From Lachnospiraceae bacterium (lineage in GTDB: Bacteria; Bacillota; Clostridia; Lachnospirales; Lachnospiraceae), in contig CAADTT010000003.1 in the NCBI GenBank assembly GCA_900752065.1, positions 1 to 30,920 of the forward strand: a stretch of 30,920 nucleotides of DNA, given 5' to 3'. Below are positions 15,844-23,709 of this stretch, piece after piece. Position numbers and translations under genes: made by a program. Positions within the stretch are counted from its first letter, which is position 1. Every line of letters starts with the position of its first letter. The notes beneath the pieces were generated by a model that saw only the letters and a program-made list of their open reading frames with translations, made no database searches and was not told the origin of the DNA.

Positions 15844-18342
15844 ATGAGTAAAATGGAAAAGATCCGATGGTTCTCGGGAACGCTTTTGACAGCAGTATTG
15901 ACAGTGCCTTTGGTTTTGGCAGGAAGCAGAGAAGTCACAGCGTATGCCGCAGAGCAGCAGAAGGAACTGTATGTTGTGGAAGTGGAAAATGTTCCTGATG
16001 CGGGGGACAGTATTCTTCCGGATCATGAGGAGCTGTTTGCCGGGTATGTGATGCAGGAGTTTTATGGCGGCGGGATATCCACGTTCAGAAATTATGGCGG
16101 AACGGACGGCGTGCTGAATGAAAAGGAAAAAATCATCTATACGGAGCTGAAAGCAGCCGTGAGCGACATTGCGGCAGGCAGGAGGGCGTCTACAGAAGTG
16201 GCTATTCAGGCGGATCTGGGGATCACCTGGTCTTCGAATGCGGTGACAGGAGAGGAATTGCAGGCAGAAGCAGAAGAGAAATTTAATGCCGCAGTGGATG
16301 TCAGCAAGACGATCAACTGCCTGTTGGTGGACTGTCCTTATGAGCTGTACTGGTTTGATAAGGAAAAGGGCTATCTGCATAGCTATGATATCGTGAGGTT
16401 AAATGGTAACGGTCCGGCCGGTATTCAAAATATTAAATTTACATTTAAGGTAGTAGGGGCATACGCGGAAGGGGCACAGGAGGGAAAACCCAGCTACAGG
16501 ACGGATATCAGCAAAACGGGGCAGACATCTCAGGCAGTTGCAAATGCACAGCAGATCGTAGATGAGAATGCAGAGAAATCCGACTATGCAAAATTGACAG
16601 CCTATAAAGATGCGATATGCCGTCTGACAGATTATAATCATGCAGTGGCCGATCCGGAATATAAAGGCGGTTACGGCGATCCGTGGCAGATGATTTATGT
16701 ATTTGATAAAGATCCGGACACGAAGGTTGTGTGCGAGGGATATGCCAAGGCATTTCAGTATCTGTGTGACAGAAGTGTATTTCACGGAGAGGTAACCTGT
16801 TATACGGTCAGCGGAGATATGGACGGCGGAACCGGCGCAGGCGCCCACATGTGGAATATCGTAGCAGTGGGCGGCAGAAATTACCTGGTGGATGTGACGA
16901 ACAGTGATTCGGATGCCATAGGGCATAAAGGTGAGCTTTTTCTCGCGGGAGCGAAAGGAAGCGTCGGGGAAGGATATCGTTTTCAGATAGATGGGCAGAC
17001 GGTTTCCTTTGTTTATGATCCGGATGAGACGATTTCCCTGTATGGCGCAAGTATTCTTACCTTAGAGGAGGATTCCTATGTGAAAGCCCTGAAGCCGGTG
17101 ATCACGAAGCAGCCGGAGCCCCAGACGGTGACTTATGGAGAAGCGATAAAGGCAGTGCAGGTATCTGCTCAGAGTGTGAGTGACCTGTCCTATCAGTGGT
17201 ATCTGAATGACGAAGCTATTGAAGGCGCGAATCAGCCCAGCTACCAGCCGCCTCAGATAAATGATGATAAAACGCCTGGGCTGGATGCCGGAACCTACCG
17301 CTATCAGTGTATCGTGTCCTGCGAGGGAGAAACGACGGCCAGCGGGGAAGCTGTTCTGAAGGTAGAGCCTCGTATGATCTCGCCTGTGATGCAGGTAGAG
17401 TATGTGAATAAGATTTACGATGGGACGGATGAAGTTCTTGATGAACAGGGGTATGAGATAGGCGGAGACGTAAGAAAGTATATCGGTGATGAAATAATAA
17501 TACGCTATACCATCTGCTATAATAGCTCTGCCGTCAAGGAAGCAGACAGAATTATGGTAGGATTTACCCTGGAGGGAAAAGATGCGGGAAATTATTGTGT
17601 AGAGCAGCCATCCCAGGAGATCCCGGCGAATATCATTCCCAAGGAACTGACGGCGGAGATTTCCGTTTATGACAAGGAATATGATGGTACTACAGTTGCC
17701 AGGATCGCAAATGCCGAACTGCGCGGAGTATATTCCATCGGGAATATTGTCATAGATGATGTGACGCTGAATCCGGGGATGGCAGCTTTCGCTTCTCAGG
17801 AAGTGGGAAATGGTATCCCGGTCCGCTTCGAGGGATTCACGCTTTCCGGTGCGGATGCGCCGAACTATATTCTGAGGCTGCCGGAGGATGTGACGGCATC
17901 CATCACAGAGGCGAAAAAACCTGCGGATGAAAATCAGAAGGAAAATTCCAGTGATGGAAGCGGGAACGGAAAACTTCCGGTGGATGATAAGAAGGACGAG
18001 CTGCCAGATCAGCAGCCGGAGCCGGAAACTGAGGCGCCGAAGAAGGCAGCGCTGGCTTTGGTCAAAGCTGTCAGCGGCAAAAAGCTTAAAATCCAGTGGA
18101 AAAAGATTTCAGGTGCTTCCGGTTATGAGGTGCAGTGCTGCCTGAAGAAGAACTTTAAATCAGGAGTAAAAAAAGCAGCGGCAAAGAAGGGAAATAAAAC
18201 TTCCCTTGTGATTAAAAAGCTGAAAAAAGGGAAAACCTATTATGTTCGCATCCGGGCTTATAAGACGGTGAAAGTGAACGGAAAGACACAGAAGCTGTAC
18301 GGAGCCTGGAGCAAGGTAAAGAAAAGTAAGAAGATAAAATAG
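15844..18342 (+). CDS. Secreted transglutaminase-like protein with Ig-like/YDG modules and C-terminal Fn3-like domain
   Basis: An 832-residue exported protein with a signal peptide that ends near residue 38 (VTAYAAEQQ). The central transglutaminase-like domain (about 240-370) has a Cys-His-Asp triad visible as VCEGYAKAF (Cys297), AHMWNIV (His335) and LVDVTNSD (Asp350). It is followed by an Ig-like module (ITKQPEPQTVTYGEAI to the QYQCIV-like strand), two YDG-type modules (KIYDGTDE and KEYDGTTV), an acidic linker, and a C-terminal Fn3-like domain ending in a basic tail. I start at the ATG at 15844 because GGGGAGGAG lies upstream. It probably cross-links or cleaves amide bonds outside the cell. 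It follows the 1600-residue protein gene with no terminator in between. Confidence 0.85.
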   Translation: MSKMEKIRWFSGTLLTAVLTVPLVLAGSREVTAYAAEQQKELYVVEVENVPDAGDSILPDHEELFAGYVMQEFYGGGISTFRNYGGTDGVLNEKEKIIYTELKAAVSDIAAGRRASTEVAIQADLGITWSSNAVTGEELQAEAEEKFNAAVDVSKTINCLLVDCPYELYWFDKEKGYLHSYDIVRLNGNGPAGIQNIKFTFKVVGAYAEGAQEGKPSYRTDISKTGQTSQAVANAQQIVDENAEKSDYAKLTAYKDAICRLTDYNHAVADPEYKGGYGDPWQMIYVFDKDPDTKVVCEGYAKAFQYLCDRSVFHGEVTCYTVSGDMDGGTGAGAHMWNIVAVGGRNYLVDVTNSDSDAIGHKGELFLAGAKGSVGEGYRFQIDGQTVSFVYDPDETISLYGASILTLEEDSYVKALKPVITKQPEPQTVTYGEAIKAVQVSAQSVSDLSYQWYLNDEAIEGANQPSYQPPQINDDKTPGLDAGTYRYQCIVSCEGETTASGEAVLKVEPRMISPVMQVEYVNKIYDGTDEVLDEQGYEIGGDVRKYIGDEIIIRYTICYNSSAVKEADRIMVGFTLEGKDAGNYCVEQPSQEIPANIIPKELTAEISVYDKEYDGTTVARIANAELRGVYSIGNIVIDDVTLNPGMAAFASQEVGNGIPVRFEGFTLSGADAPNYILRLPEDVTASITEAKKPADENQKENSSDGSGNGKLPVDDKKDELPDQQPEPETEAPKKAALALVKAVSGKKLKIQWKKISGASGYEVQCCLKKNFKSGVKKAAAKKGNKTSLVIKKLKKGKTYYVRIRAYKTVKVNGKTQKLYGAWSKVKKSKKIK

Positions 18343-18347
18343 AAGAA

Positions 18348-18394
18348 AACCAGAGACAAATTTTTGTACAAATAAAATTTGTCTCTGGTTTTTT
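18348..18394 (+). terminator. Intrinsic terminator, probably bidirectional
   Basis: AACCAGAGACAAATTT (18348-18363) pairs with AAATTTGTCTCTGGTT (18375-18390), followed by TTTT. It ends the transglutaminase gene. The A-rich left flank allows it to work for the convergent LytTR gene as well. Confidence 0.85.
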
Positions 18395-18395
18395 A

Positions 18396-18444
18396 TGCCT
18401 TAGTATGCAAGAAAGGGCGCCGGTGGCGCGCTTTTAGCATATGC
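18396..18444. repeat. Palindromic intergenic repeat, copy 3
   Basis: It opens with TGCCTTAGTATGCA and carries the same GGGCGCC-GGT-GGCGCGC stem-loop as the copy at 10717. Like that copy, it begins one or two bases after a terminator T-run. Its right edge overlaps the 3' end and stop codon of the LytTR gene. Read on the minus strand, the hairpin is followed by TTTCTT and could help to end that gene. Confidence 0.75.
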
Positions 18445-19162
18445 TAAAGCAGCAGTCTTTTCGATATTCAGCATCAAACTGCCGGAGAAGGTTTTCAAAA
18501 GCTTTTCGTTTTCTTCTTGCAACCTTAATCCGGCAGTTTCCGATATCAATGATTCCATCCTGATAATTGTCAATCAAATGCAAATTTACCAGACTCTCTC
18601 GATTCACCCGGCAAAACAGGCGCTGATCCAGCAGTTCCTCCATTCTGGTTAATGAGATATCCCTTCGCAATTTCCGGTTTTTAACAATTACTTCCACATA
18701 TCCGTCATAGGCGGTGACAAACAAAATCTCCATCTGTTGAATGTTATGTGCCCGTCTATTTTCATAAAGCTTAATTTCATCCATTCCAATGAAGGTTTTA
18801 AGCGAAGTGTTCAAAGCCTCTTCAATTTCGGGCGGAGAAAAAGGTTTACTGACATAGCGGAATGCGCCGATCAAAAATGCTTCCTTAATCCTGTCGCCTT
18901 GGTTTGCCGCTACGATAATTTTGCATCTTTTGTTTCTCTTTCGTATACGTCGGCCTATCTCTATACTGTCTATTCCGTGCATGTCAATATCTAAAAAAAG
19001 AATATCCAGCATATCCTTTCTTTCTATTACTTCTTTTTCGCCGGAAAAAATAATTAACTTTGCTTTGTTTTTGTTTTGCAGGAGATAGTTAAATACGATT
19101 GTTTTCAGATGCCCTGCATCTGCGGGCACAACATCAAAAATTCCTATTATTATTTCATGCAT
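18434..19162 (-). CDS. LytTR-family response regulator without a partner kinase
   Basis: A 242-residue regulator. The N-terminal receiver domain (about 1-125) has the phospho-acceptor in LFLDIDMHG (Asp58) and the conserved Lys in YVSKPFSPPE. The usual Thr/Ser switch residue is Ala (VAANQG), and the acidic pocket near the N-terminus is altered (IFDVVPAD), so signalling may be unusual. The C-terminal LytTR DNA-binding domain (about 140-235) includes LTRMEELLDQRLFCRVNRESLVNL. No histidine kinase is in the window. A TTGACA/TATATA promoter precedes it. It lies downstream of a hydrolase/lipoprotein operon whose promoter carries LytTR-type repeats. Confidence 0.88.
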   Translation of the reverse strand: MHEIIIGIFDVVPADAGHLKTIVFNYLLQNKNKAKLIIFSGEKEVIERKDMLDILFLDIDMHGIDSIEIGRRIRKRNKRCKIIVAANQGDRIKEAFLIGAFRYVSKPFSPPEIEEALNTSLKTFIGMDEIKLYENRRAHNIQQMEILFVTAYDGYVEVIVKNRKLRRDISLTRMEELLDQRLFCRVNRESLVNLHLIDNYQDGIIDIGNCRIKVARRKRKAFENLLRQFDAEYRKDCCFSIC

Positions 19163-19251
19163 GTAGTTCTCTCGCGTTTCTGAATCTTAAATATTTAAGA
19201 AAGTGAATCGGTGGCATGCCTTTCCTACTAGAATAGGAATTGCTATGTATT

Positions 19252-19281
19252 TATATATTATATGTAATATAGTCTTGTCAA
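19252..19281 (-). promoter_or_regulatory. Promoter of the LytTR regulator gene
   Basis: On the minus strand, a perfect TTGACA (19281-19276) and TATATA (19257-19252) are 18 bases apart. The transcript would have a leader of roughly 85 nt containing the inverted repeat TTCCTA/TAGGAA (19222-19239). I see no LytTR-type direct repeats here. Confidence 0.6.
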
Positions 19282-19347
19282 TCTTTTTATACCATGATGA
19301 TGCCGGGGGACAAAAGGTCTGGTATCTGTCTGCCGCGAGGCAGGTGA

Positions 19348-19608
19348 TTAATTATCTTTTGGGTCTGGAATAACAGGCTTCTCATCTGCCCTGCGAATCA
19401 GTTCCTGGTTCAATTCATCCATGGACATGGTTTCTGCACCTTCAATGGGATTTTCCGGAGTGTCCAGTTCTCCATCCTCTGTAAGCCCCTCTGTCTGCTG
19501 TGCGTTGGCCTCCTTGTTCGTACTGGTCTCCTTTTGGGGATGACAGCCTGATGTAAGGCACATTACAATTAATAAACCCGTTATGATGTTATATAATTTT
19601 TTCTTCAT
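19348..19608 (-). CDS. Small lipoprotein, 86 aa
   Basis: A short exported lipoprotein. The basic N-terminus and hydrophobic stretch end at a lipobox, LTSGC, with Cys22 as the expected lipidated residue. The mature part is about 64 residues, acidic and probably disordered, ending PVIPDPKDN. I do not recognise a family. The ATG follows the stop of the preceding gene with no gap (TGAATG), and AGGGAGG lies just upstream, so the two are translationally coupled. It may be a surface partner of the larger lipoprotein or of the secreted hydrolase. Function is unknown. Confidence 0.75.
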   Translation of the reverse strand: MKKKLYNIITGLLIVMCLTSGCHPQKETSTNKEANAQQTEGLTEDGELDTPENPIEGAETMSMDELNQELIRRADEKPVIPDPKDN

Positions 19609-20658
19609 TCATTTTTCCTCCCTGACAAAAAATCCGCCAACATAGTAATTTTCTTCCGGTTCCAAGGTTATTTTTCCAGATTCTTTTAATTGGTTATCAA
19701 TCATATAATATTTCGTTATCGTATTATAATCACTTACATAGATATAATTTCCCGAAATTTCCATTTGCAGAATAGAGTGATTTATAGGATACGAAGCGAT
19801 CTGTTTATTAGTTTTCAGATCGATAACATCTATCCAACTTTTCGCCTCTGTAAATATGTCCGTGCATCCAATATATAAAATGTCACCATCACATAACAAG
19901 TTAAATGCGTTCTTGTGCATAAGAGCCATCTGATTGAGTGTATTATCTTTCAGGTCATATGCAAACAGATATCCGTTTTCTGCAAAATAAAGCATATTTT
20001 GTCTGATAATACTGTAGCTGGGAGAATCATCCAGATATCCAGAAAGGTTATATAAAGTTTCCACTTGTTTAGATTTAAAATCGAATTTGAACAAGTGTAT
20101 GATGTTGCCCTGATCTTGATTATCTAATTTAACTCCAAATCCATATAATACATTATCGTTAAATGCTAGTTCCGATACATAATACTGTTCCAGTTCCAGG
20201 GAACAAATGGATCCATCCGCTTTATTGTATTGATCGATATAATTTCGGCCGTTTAGATTACTCGTAGCATAAATGAACGCATTGCAGCATATAAAGTCTG
20301 TAATGTTTGTTCTGTTAATATTATATTCAGCAATTTCACCCGAATTCATATTCAGTCCTATAATCAGACCCAGGTTTTTTTCCGTTGCCTTTCCCAGAGG
20401 ACATTCATACAGTACTTCATCTATAATATTTGCGTTTGTATATCCATCGTGTCCCATATAGCCATATGGATAAAAAATGTCCGTCAATCCATTCAGGTTT
20501 TCATCAAGATAAGATATTTTTGATCTATCGTTGTATTCGGTAGAATATAATATACCTAACGAGTAATCGGATGGGAATGACGATTGACATCCCGCGCAAT
20601 TCAATAATGAAAAGAACAGTGATAATCCGCCCAATAAATGCTTATAGACTTTATTCAT
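19609..20658 (-). CDS. Lipoprotein with beta-propeller-like repeats
   Basis: A 349-residue exported lipoprotein. The signal sequence ends in an atypical lipobox, LNCAGC, with Cys24 the best lipidation site. The mature part has repeated strands of the kind NMLYFAENGYLFAYDL, DGDILYIGC and SGNYIYVSDYNTITKYY, spaced like blades of a propeller of the DUF5050 or PQQ-like type. It may sense or bind a ligand at the membrane surface. It is the second gene of the minus-strand operon after the hydrolase (20-base gap) and directly before the small lipoprotein. Base composition is clearly more AT-rich than in the flanking genes, which hints at transfer. Confidence 0.75.
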   Translation of the reverse strand: MNKVYKHLLGGLSLFFSLLNCAGCQSSFPSDYSLGILYSTEYNDRSKISYLDENLNGLTDIFYPYGYMGHDGYTNANIIDEVLYECPLGKATEKNLGLIIGLNMNSGEIAEYNINRTNITDFICCNAFIYATSNLNGRNYIDQYNKADGSICSLELEQYYVSELAFNDNVLYGFGVKLDNQDQGNIIHLFKFDFKSKQVETLYNLSGYLDDSPSYSIIRQNMLYFAENGYLFAYDLKDNTLNQMALMHKNAFNLLCDGDILYIGCTDIFTEAKSWIDVIDLKTNKQIASYPINHSILQMEISGNYIYVSDYNTITKYYMIDNQLKESGKITLEPEENYYVGGFFVREEK

Positions 20659-20678
20659 TAATAAAGAACCCCTAAAAT

Positions 20679-21206
20679 TTATTTTGAATATGTGTAAGAT
20701 ACGATAGTTTGCGGACTGTCAACAATCTCCATTGGATGGATCGCAGCACCGAAAAGGCTAGTGTTTAAGTCTATATTAAAATTATCCAGGAATGCAGCAT
20801 AAATTAACTGCGAGCAATAAAATTTTTTGCGTGTTTTTACGTTAAGGAAATTATAATTATAGCTTTTTCCCTTTTGTTTATAGCACCATCTAGCTGCTTT
20901 GCAATCGTCCTTAGCAGAAGTTTTCGTAACACTTACACCGTAAAATTTATTTTTAGTCTGTTTCCAATTATTTTTTCCTATGGTTACGCCGTCGCTCAAA
21001 GATTCAACTACCGAAGTCTTAGAAAATACAATTGCTGCATGTCCTGTTGGAATAAGACCTTTATAAGCATCAGAAGTGACTAATATGGCTCCTTGACGGG
21101 TGGGATATTTACCTGACGAAGTAGCGGCTAAACTGGTCATTGATACAGATAGTGTACTCACTGCTGCGAATAGCATACAGAGTAGTCTTTTTGAATTTTT
21201 TTTCAT
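20679..21206 (-). CDS. Secreted permuted papain-like hydrolase (YiiX/NlpC-P60 relative)
   Basis: A 175-residue exported protein. A signal peptide (about 1-28) ends SLAATS. The mature domain begins TRQGAILVTSD and has the circularly permuted NlpC/P60 arrangement. His56 comes first in PTGHAAIVF, then Glu68 in VVESLSDG, with the nucleophile Cys131 towards the end in KFYCSQLIYAAF. Family members act as amidases or peptidases on peptidoglycan, lipids or small molecules. AGGAGG lies 6 bases before the ATG at 21206. A longer start at 21245 lacks one. It is the first gene of the minus-strand operon with two lipoproteins, under a promoter carrying LytTR-type repeats. Confidence 0.8.
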   Translation of the reverse strand: MKKNSKRLLCMLFAAVSTLSVSMTSLAATSSGKYPTRQGAILVTSDAYKGLIPTGHAAIVFSKTSVVESLSDGVTIGKNNWKQTKNKFYGVSVTKTSAKDDCKAARWCYKQKGKSYNYNFLNVKTRKKFYCSQLIYAAFLDNFNIDLNTSLFGAAIHPMEIVDSPQTIVSYTYSK

Positions 21207-21250
21207 CGTTCCTCCTATATTGCGTAATTTATGAAGTGGTTCCAAATATT

Positions 21251-21279
21251 AAGGTAGCAGGTATTCTTTTCTATTTCAA
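21251..21279 (-). promoter_or_regulatory. Promoter of the hydrolase/lipoprotein operon
   Basis: On the minus strand, TTGAAA (21279-21274) is followed after 17 bases by TACCTT (21256-21251), with TGC as an extended -10. The -10 box is poor, as expected for a promoter that needs an activator bound at the repeats just upstream. Confidence 0.5.
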
Positions 21280-21283
21280 CAGA

Positions 21284-21318
21284 AACTCTATAAACGGTCA
21301 TATAACTCTGTGAACGGT
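21284..21318 (-). promoter_or_regulatory. Candidate LytTR regulator binding site (two direct repeats)
   Basis: On the minus strand, ACCGTTCACAGAGTT (21318-21304) and ACCGTTTATAGAGTT (21298-21284) agree at 13 of 15 positions, with a 20-base period. ACCGTTTAT matches the LytTR half-site pattern [TA][AC][CA]GTTN[AG][TG] fully, and ACCGTTCAC matches all but the last base. The downstream repeat ends 4 bases from the -35 box, the normal position for LytTR activators such as AgrA and ComE. Confidence 0.65.
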
Positions 21319-21351
21319 TATTTAAGGCAAACAGTTCTTTTTTGTTAAGGC

Positions 21352-21380
21352 TTGCGTCCGCCCGATTTATGGGCTATACT
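21352..21380 (+). promoter_or_regulatory. Promoter of asnS
   Basis: TTGCGT (21352-21357) and TATACT (21375-21380) are 17 bases apart. Transcription would start near 21387, so nearly the whole 163-bp repeat at 21395-21557 would lie in the asnS leader. It is divergent to the hydrolase operon promoter. I see no T-box motif in the leader. Confidence 0.65.
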
Positions 21381-21394
21381 GGATAAAAGCAAAA

Positions 21395-21557
21395 GTAGCA
21401 GTTCAGCCGCACCATTCGCAATCTCGCACTTCGTGCTTCAAGGCTTGCTTATGCAAGCGGATTGCTCATGATCGGGTGCTCCCTCAGCCCTTCATCTGTC
21501 TGTCAGATTCATGCGAGAATGATCTGCCAGACAAATTTGGGCTGGCTGAACTGTTAC
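21395..21557 (+). repeat. 163-bp inverted-repeat element, copy A
   Basis: It is bounded by GTAGCAGTTCAGCC (21395-21408) and GGCTGAACTGTTAC (21544-21557), inverted with one mismatch. About 85 bases of the left part are nearly identical to the reverse complement of the copy at 30659-30821. Both copies are 163 bp. It has internal hairpins such as GCACTTCGTGC and GCTTGC-TTAT-GCAAGC, and no coding capacity. It looks like a MITE or a large structured repeat. Confidence 0.8.
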
Positions 21558-21591
21558 AAGTAAAATTTTCGAGAACAAAGGAGTTCAGACA

Positions 21592-22983
21592 ATGGAGTTG
21601 ACAACAGTTAGAGAGATCTTCAGAAACAGAGAAAAATATTTAGATCAGGAGGTCACTGTGGGCGGCTGGGTGCGCAGCGTCCGTGATTCGAAGACCTTCG
21701 GATTTTTAGTTCTGCATGACGGAACTTTTTTTGAGCCGCTGCAGGTGGTGTATCATGACACTATGGAGAATTTTGCGGAGGTGTCGAAGTTAAATGTAGG
21801 CGCTGCTGTGATCGTGAAGGGTACGCTGGTGGCGACACCCCAGGCGAAGCAGCCCTTTGAGATTCAGGCGAAAGAGGTAGCTGTGGAAGGCCCGTCCGCA
21901 CCGGATTATCCGCTGCAGAAGAAGCGCCACAGCCTGGAATATTTAAGAACGATTTCCCACCTGCGTCCCAGGACAAATACCTTCCAGGCCGTGTTCCGTG
22001 TGCGTTCCCTGATTGCCTATGCGATCCATCAGTTCTTCCAGGAGAGGGATTTCGTGTATGTCCACACGCCGCTGATCACGGGAAGCGACTGTGAGGGAGC
22101 GGGAGAGATGTTCCGCGTAACCACGCTGGATTTAAATGACCTGCCGAAAACGGCGGACGGAAAGGTGGATAACAGCAAGGATTTCTTCGGAAAAGAGACG
22201 AACCTGACGGTCAGCGGACAGTTAAATGGCGAGACATATGCACAGGCATTCCGGAATATTTATACCTTTGGTCCGACCTTCCGGGCGGAGAATTCCAACA
22301 CCACCCGCCATGCGGCAGAGTTCTGGATGATCGAGCCGGAAATCGCCTTTGCAGATCTGAAGGATGACATGATGCTGGCAGAATCCATGTTAAAGTATGT
22401 GATTCGCTATGTGCTGGAGCACGCACCGGAGGAGATGAATTTCTTCAATTCATTCATAGATAAGGGACTTTTGGAGAGACTGAACCATGTGGTAAATTCG
22501 GAGTTCGCCCATGTGACCTACACGGAAGCCATTGAGATTCTGGAGAAGAATAACAGCAAATTTGATTACAAGGTTTCCTGGGGCTGCGACTTGCAGACGG
22601 AGCATGAGCGCTATCTGACGGAGCAGATCTTCAAACGTCCGGTATTTGTGACGGATTATCCAAAGGAGATCAAGGCGTTCTATATGAAGCTGAATGACGA
22701 CGGAAAAACAGTGGCGGCTATGGACTGTCTCGTTCCGGGAATCGGAGAGATCATCGGAGGCAGCCAGAGGGAGGATGATTACGACAAGCTGGTACAGAGG
22801 ATGGATGAACTGGGATTGAAGAAAGAGGACTATAAGTTCTATCTGGATCTCAGAAAGTACGGCTCCACCCGCCACGCAGGATTTGGCCTGGGATTTGAGA
22901 GATGTGTTATGTATCTGACCGGGATGGCGAACATCCGTGACGTCGTACCATTCCCAAGGACAGTCGGCAACTGCGATTTATAA
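21592..22983 (+). CDS. asnS: Asparaginyl-tRNA synthetase
   Basis: A 463-residue class IIb aminoacyl-tRNA synthetase that charges tRNA-Asn in the cytoplasm. The N-terminal OB-fold anticodon-binding domain spans about residues 15-105 (VTVGGWVRSVRDSKTFGFLV). The catalytic domain has motif 2, FRAENSNTTRHAAEFWMIE, and motif 3, GFGLGFERCVMYLTG, followed by the family ending DVVPFPRTVGNCDL. AAGGAG precedes the ATG at 21592. The transcript probably starts near 21387, so it carries the 163-bp repeat in its leader. The regulator gene starts 30 bases downstream with no terminator. Confidence 0.97.
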   Translation: MELTTVREIFRNREKYLDQEVTVGGWVRSVRDSKTFGFLVLHDGTFFEPLQVVYHDTMENFAEVSKLNVGAAVIVKGTLVATPQAKQPFEIQAKEVAVEGPSAPDYPLQKKRHSLEYLRTISHLRPRTNTFQAVFRVRSLIAYAIHQFFQERDFVYVHTPLITGSDCEGAGEMFRVTTLDLNDLPKTADGKVDNSKDFFGKETNLTVSGQLNGETYAQAFRNIYTFGPTFRAENSNTTRHAAEFWMIEPEIAFADLKDDMMLAESMLKYVIRYVLEHAPEEMNFFNSFIDKGLLERLNHVVNSEFAHVTYTEAIEILEKNNSKFDYKVSWGCDLQTEHERYLTEQIFKRPVFVTDYPKEIKAFYMKLNDDGKTVAAMDCLVPGIGEIIGGSQREDDYDKLVQRMDELGLKKEDYKFYLDLRKYGSTRHAGFGLGFERCVMYLTGMANIRDVVPFPRTVGNCDL

Positions 22984-23013
22984 ATGCGGGGGAAATTAAT
23001 AAGGAGGAACACC

Positions 23014-23709
23014 ATGGGGAGCAGGATACTAATTGTAGATGATGAGAGAGAGATTGCAGATGTGGTAGAGCTGTATCTCAAAAATGAAAATTATGAGGTG
23101 GCGAAGTGTTATAACGGAACGGATGCGCTTCGCTGCATTGAAGAAAACGCACCGGATATGGCTCTGCTGGACGTGATGCTGCCGGATATCGACGGCTTCA
23201 CGATCCTACAGAAGATCCGGGAAAAATACACCTTTCCGGTCATCATGCTGACGGCAAAAACTGAATACATGGATAAGATCAACGGGCTGACACTGGGGGC
23301 GGACGACTACATTGCGAAGCCCTTCAACCCACTGGAACTGATCGCCAGGGTAAAGGCGCAGCTCCGCCGCTTTACCAAGTACAATGACGGCGGAAGACCC
23401 CAGGAGGATATTATAGATTTTGCAGGGCTGGTGCTGAACCGGAGCACTCATGAGTGTGTCTATAATGAAAGAGCGCTGACGCTGACACCTATTGAGTTTG
23501 ATATCCTCTGGATCCTCTGTGAGAACCGGGGCCAGGTCATCAGTTCGGAGCAGCTTTTTGAACAGGTCTGGAAGGAAAAATATTATAAAAACAGCAATAA
23601 CACAGTGATGGTTCATATCCGGCATCTGCGTGAGAAAATGAGTGGACCGACCGGGAAATCGGACTTTATCAAGACCGTCTGGGGAGTGGGATATCGCGTT
23701 GAGAAATAA
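23014..23709 (+). CDS. OmpR/VanR-like response regulator
   Basis: A 231-residue two-component regulator. The receiver domain (about 1-120) has the acidic pair in VDDERE, phospho-acceptor Asp53 in LLDVMLPD, Thr in MLTAK and Lys in YIAKPF. The winged-helix DNA-binding domain (about 130-228) has the typical ALTLTPIEFDILWILCEN and VWGVGYRVEK. I start at the ATG at 23014, 4 bases after AAGGAGGAAC; the track's 22984 start has no such site. It overlaps the kinase gene by 11 bases. Overall it resembles VanR-type regulators of Clostridia, but no resistance genes follow. It probably controls wall or surface genes, possibly the adjacent sortase. Confidence 0.92.
   Translation: MGSRILIVDDEREIADVVELYLKNENYEVAKCYNGTDALRCIEENAPDMALLDVMLPDIDGFTILQKIREKYTFPVIMLTAKTEYMDKINGLTLGADDYIAKPFNPLELIARVKAQLRRFTKYNDGGRPQEDIIDFAGLVLNRSTHECVYNERALTLTPIEFDILWILCENRGQVISSEQLFEQVWKEKYYKNSNNTVMVHIRHLREKMSGPTGKSDFIKTVWGVGYRVEK

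Noticed and set aside
21387..21591. T-box riboswitch before asnS
   Set aside because: I looked for the conserved AGGGTGGNACCGCG-type segment and found none. The region is filled by the 163-bp repeat.
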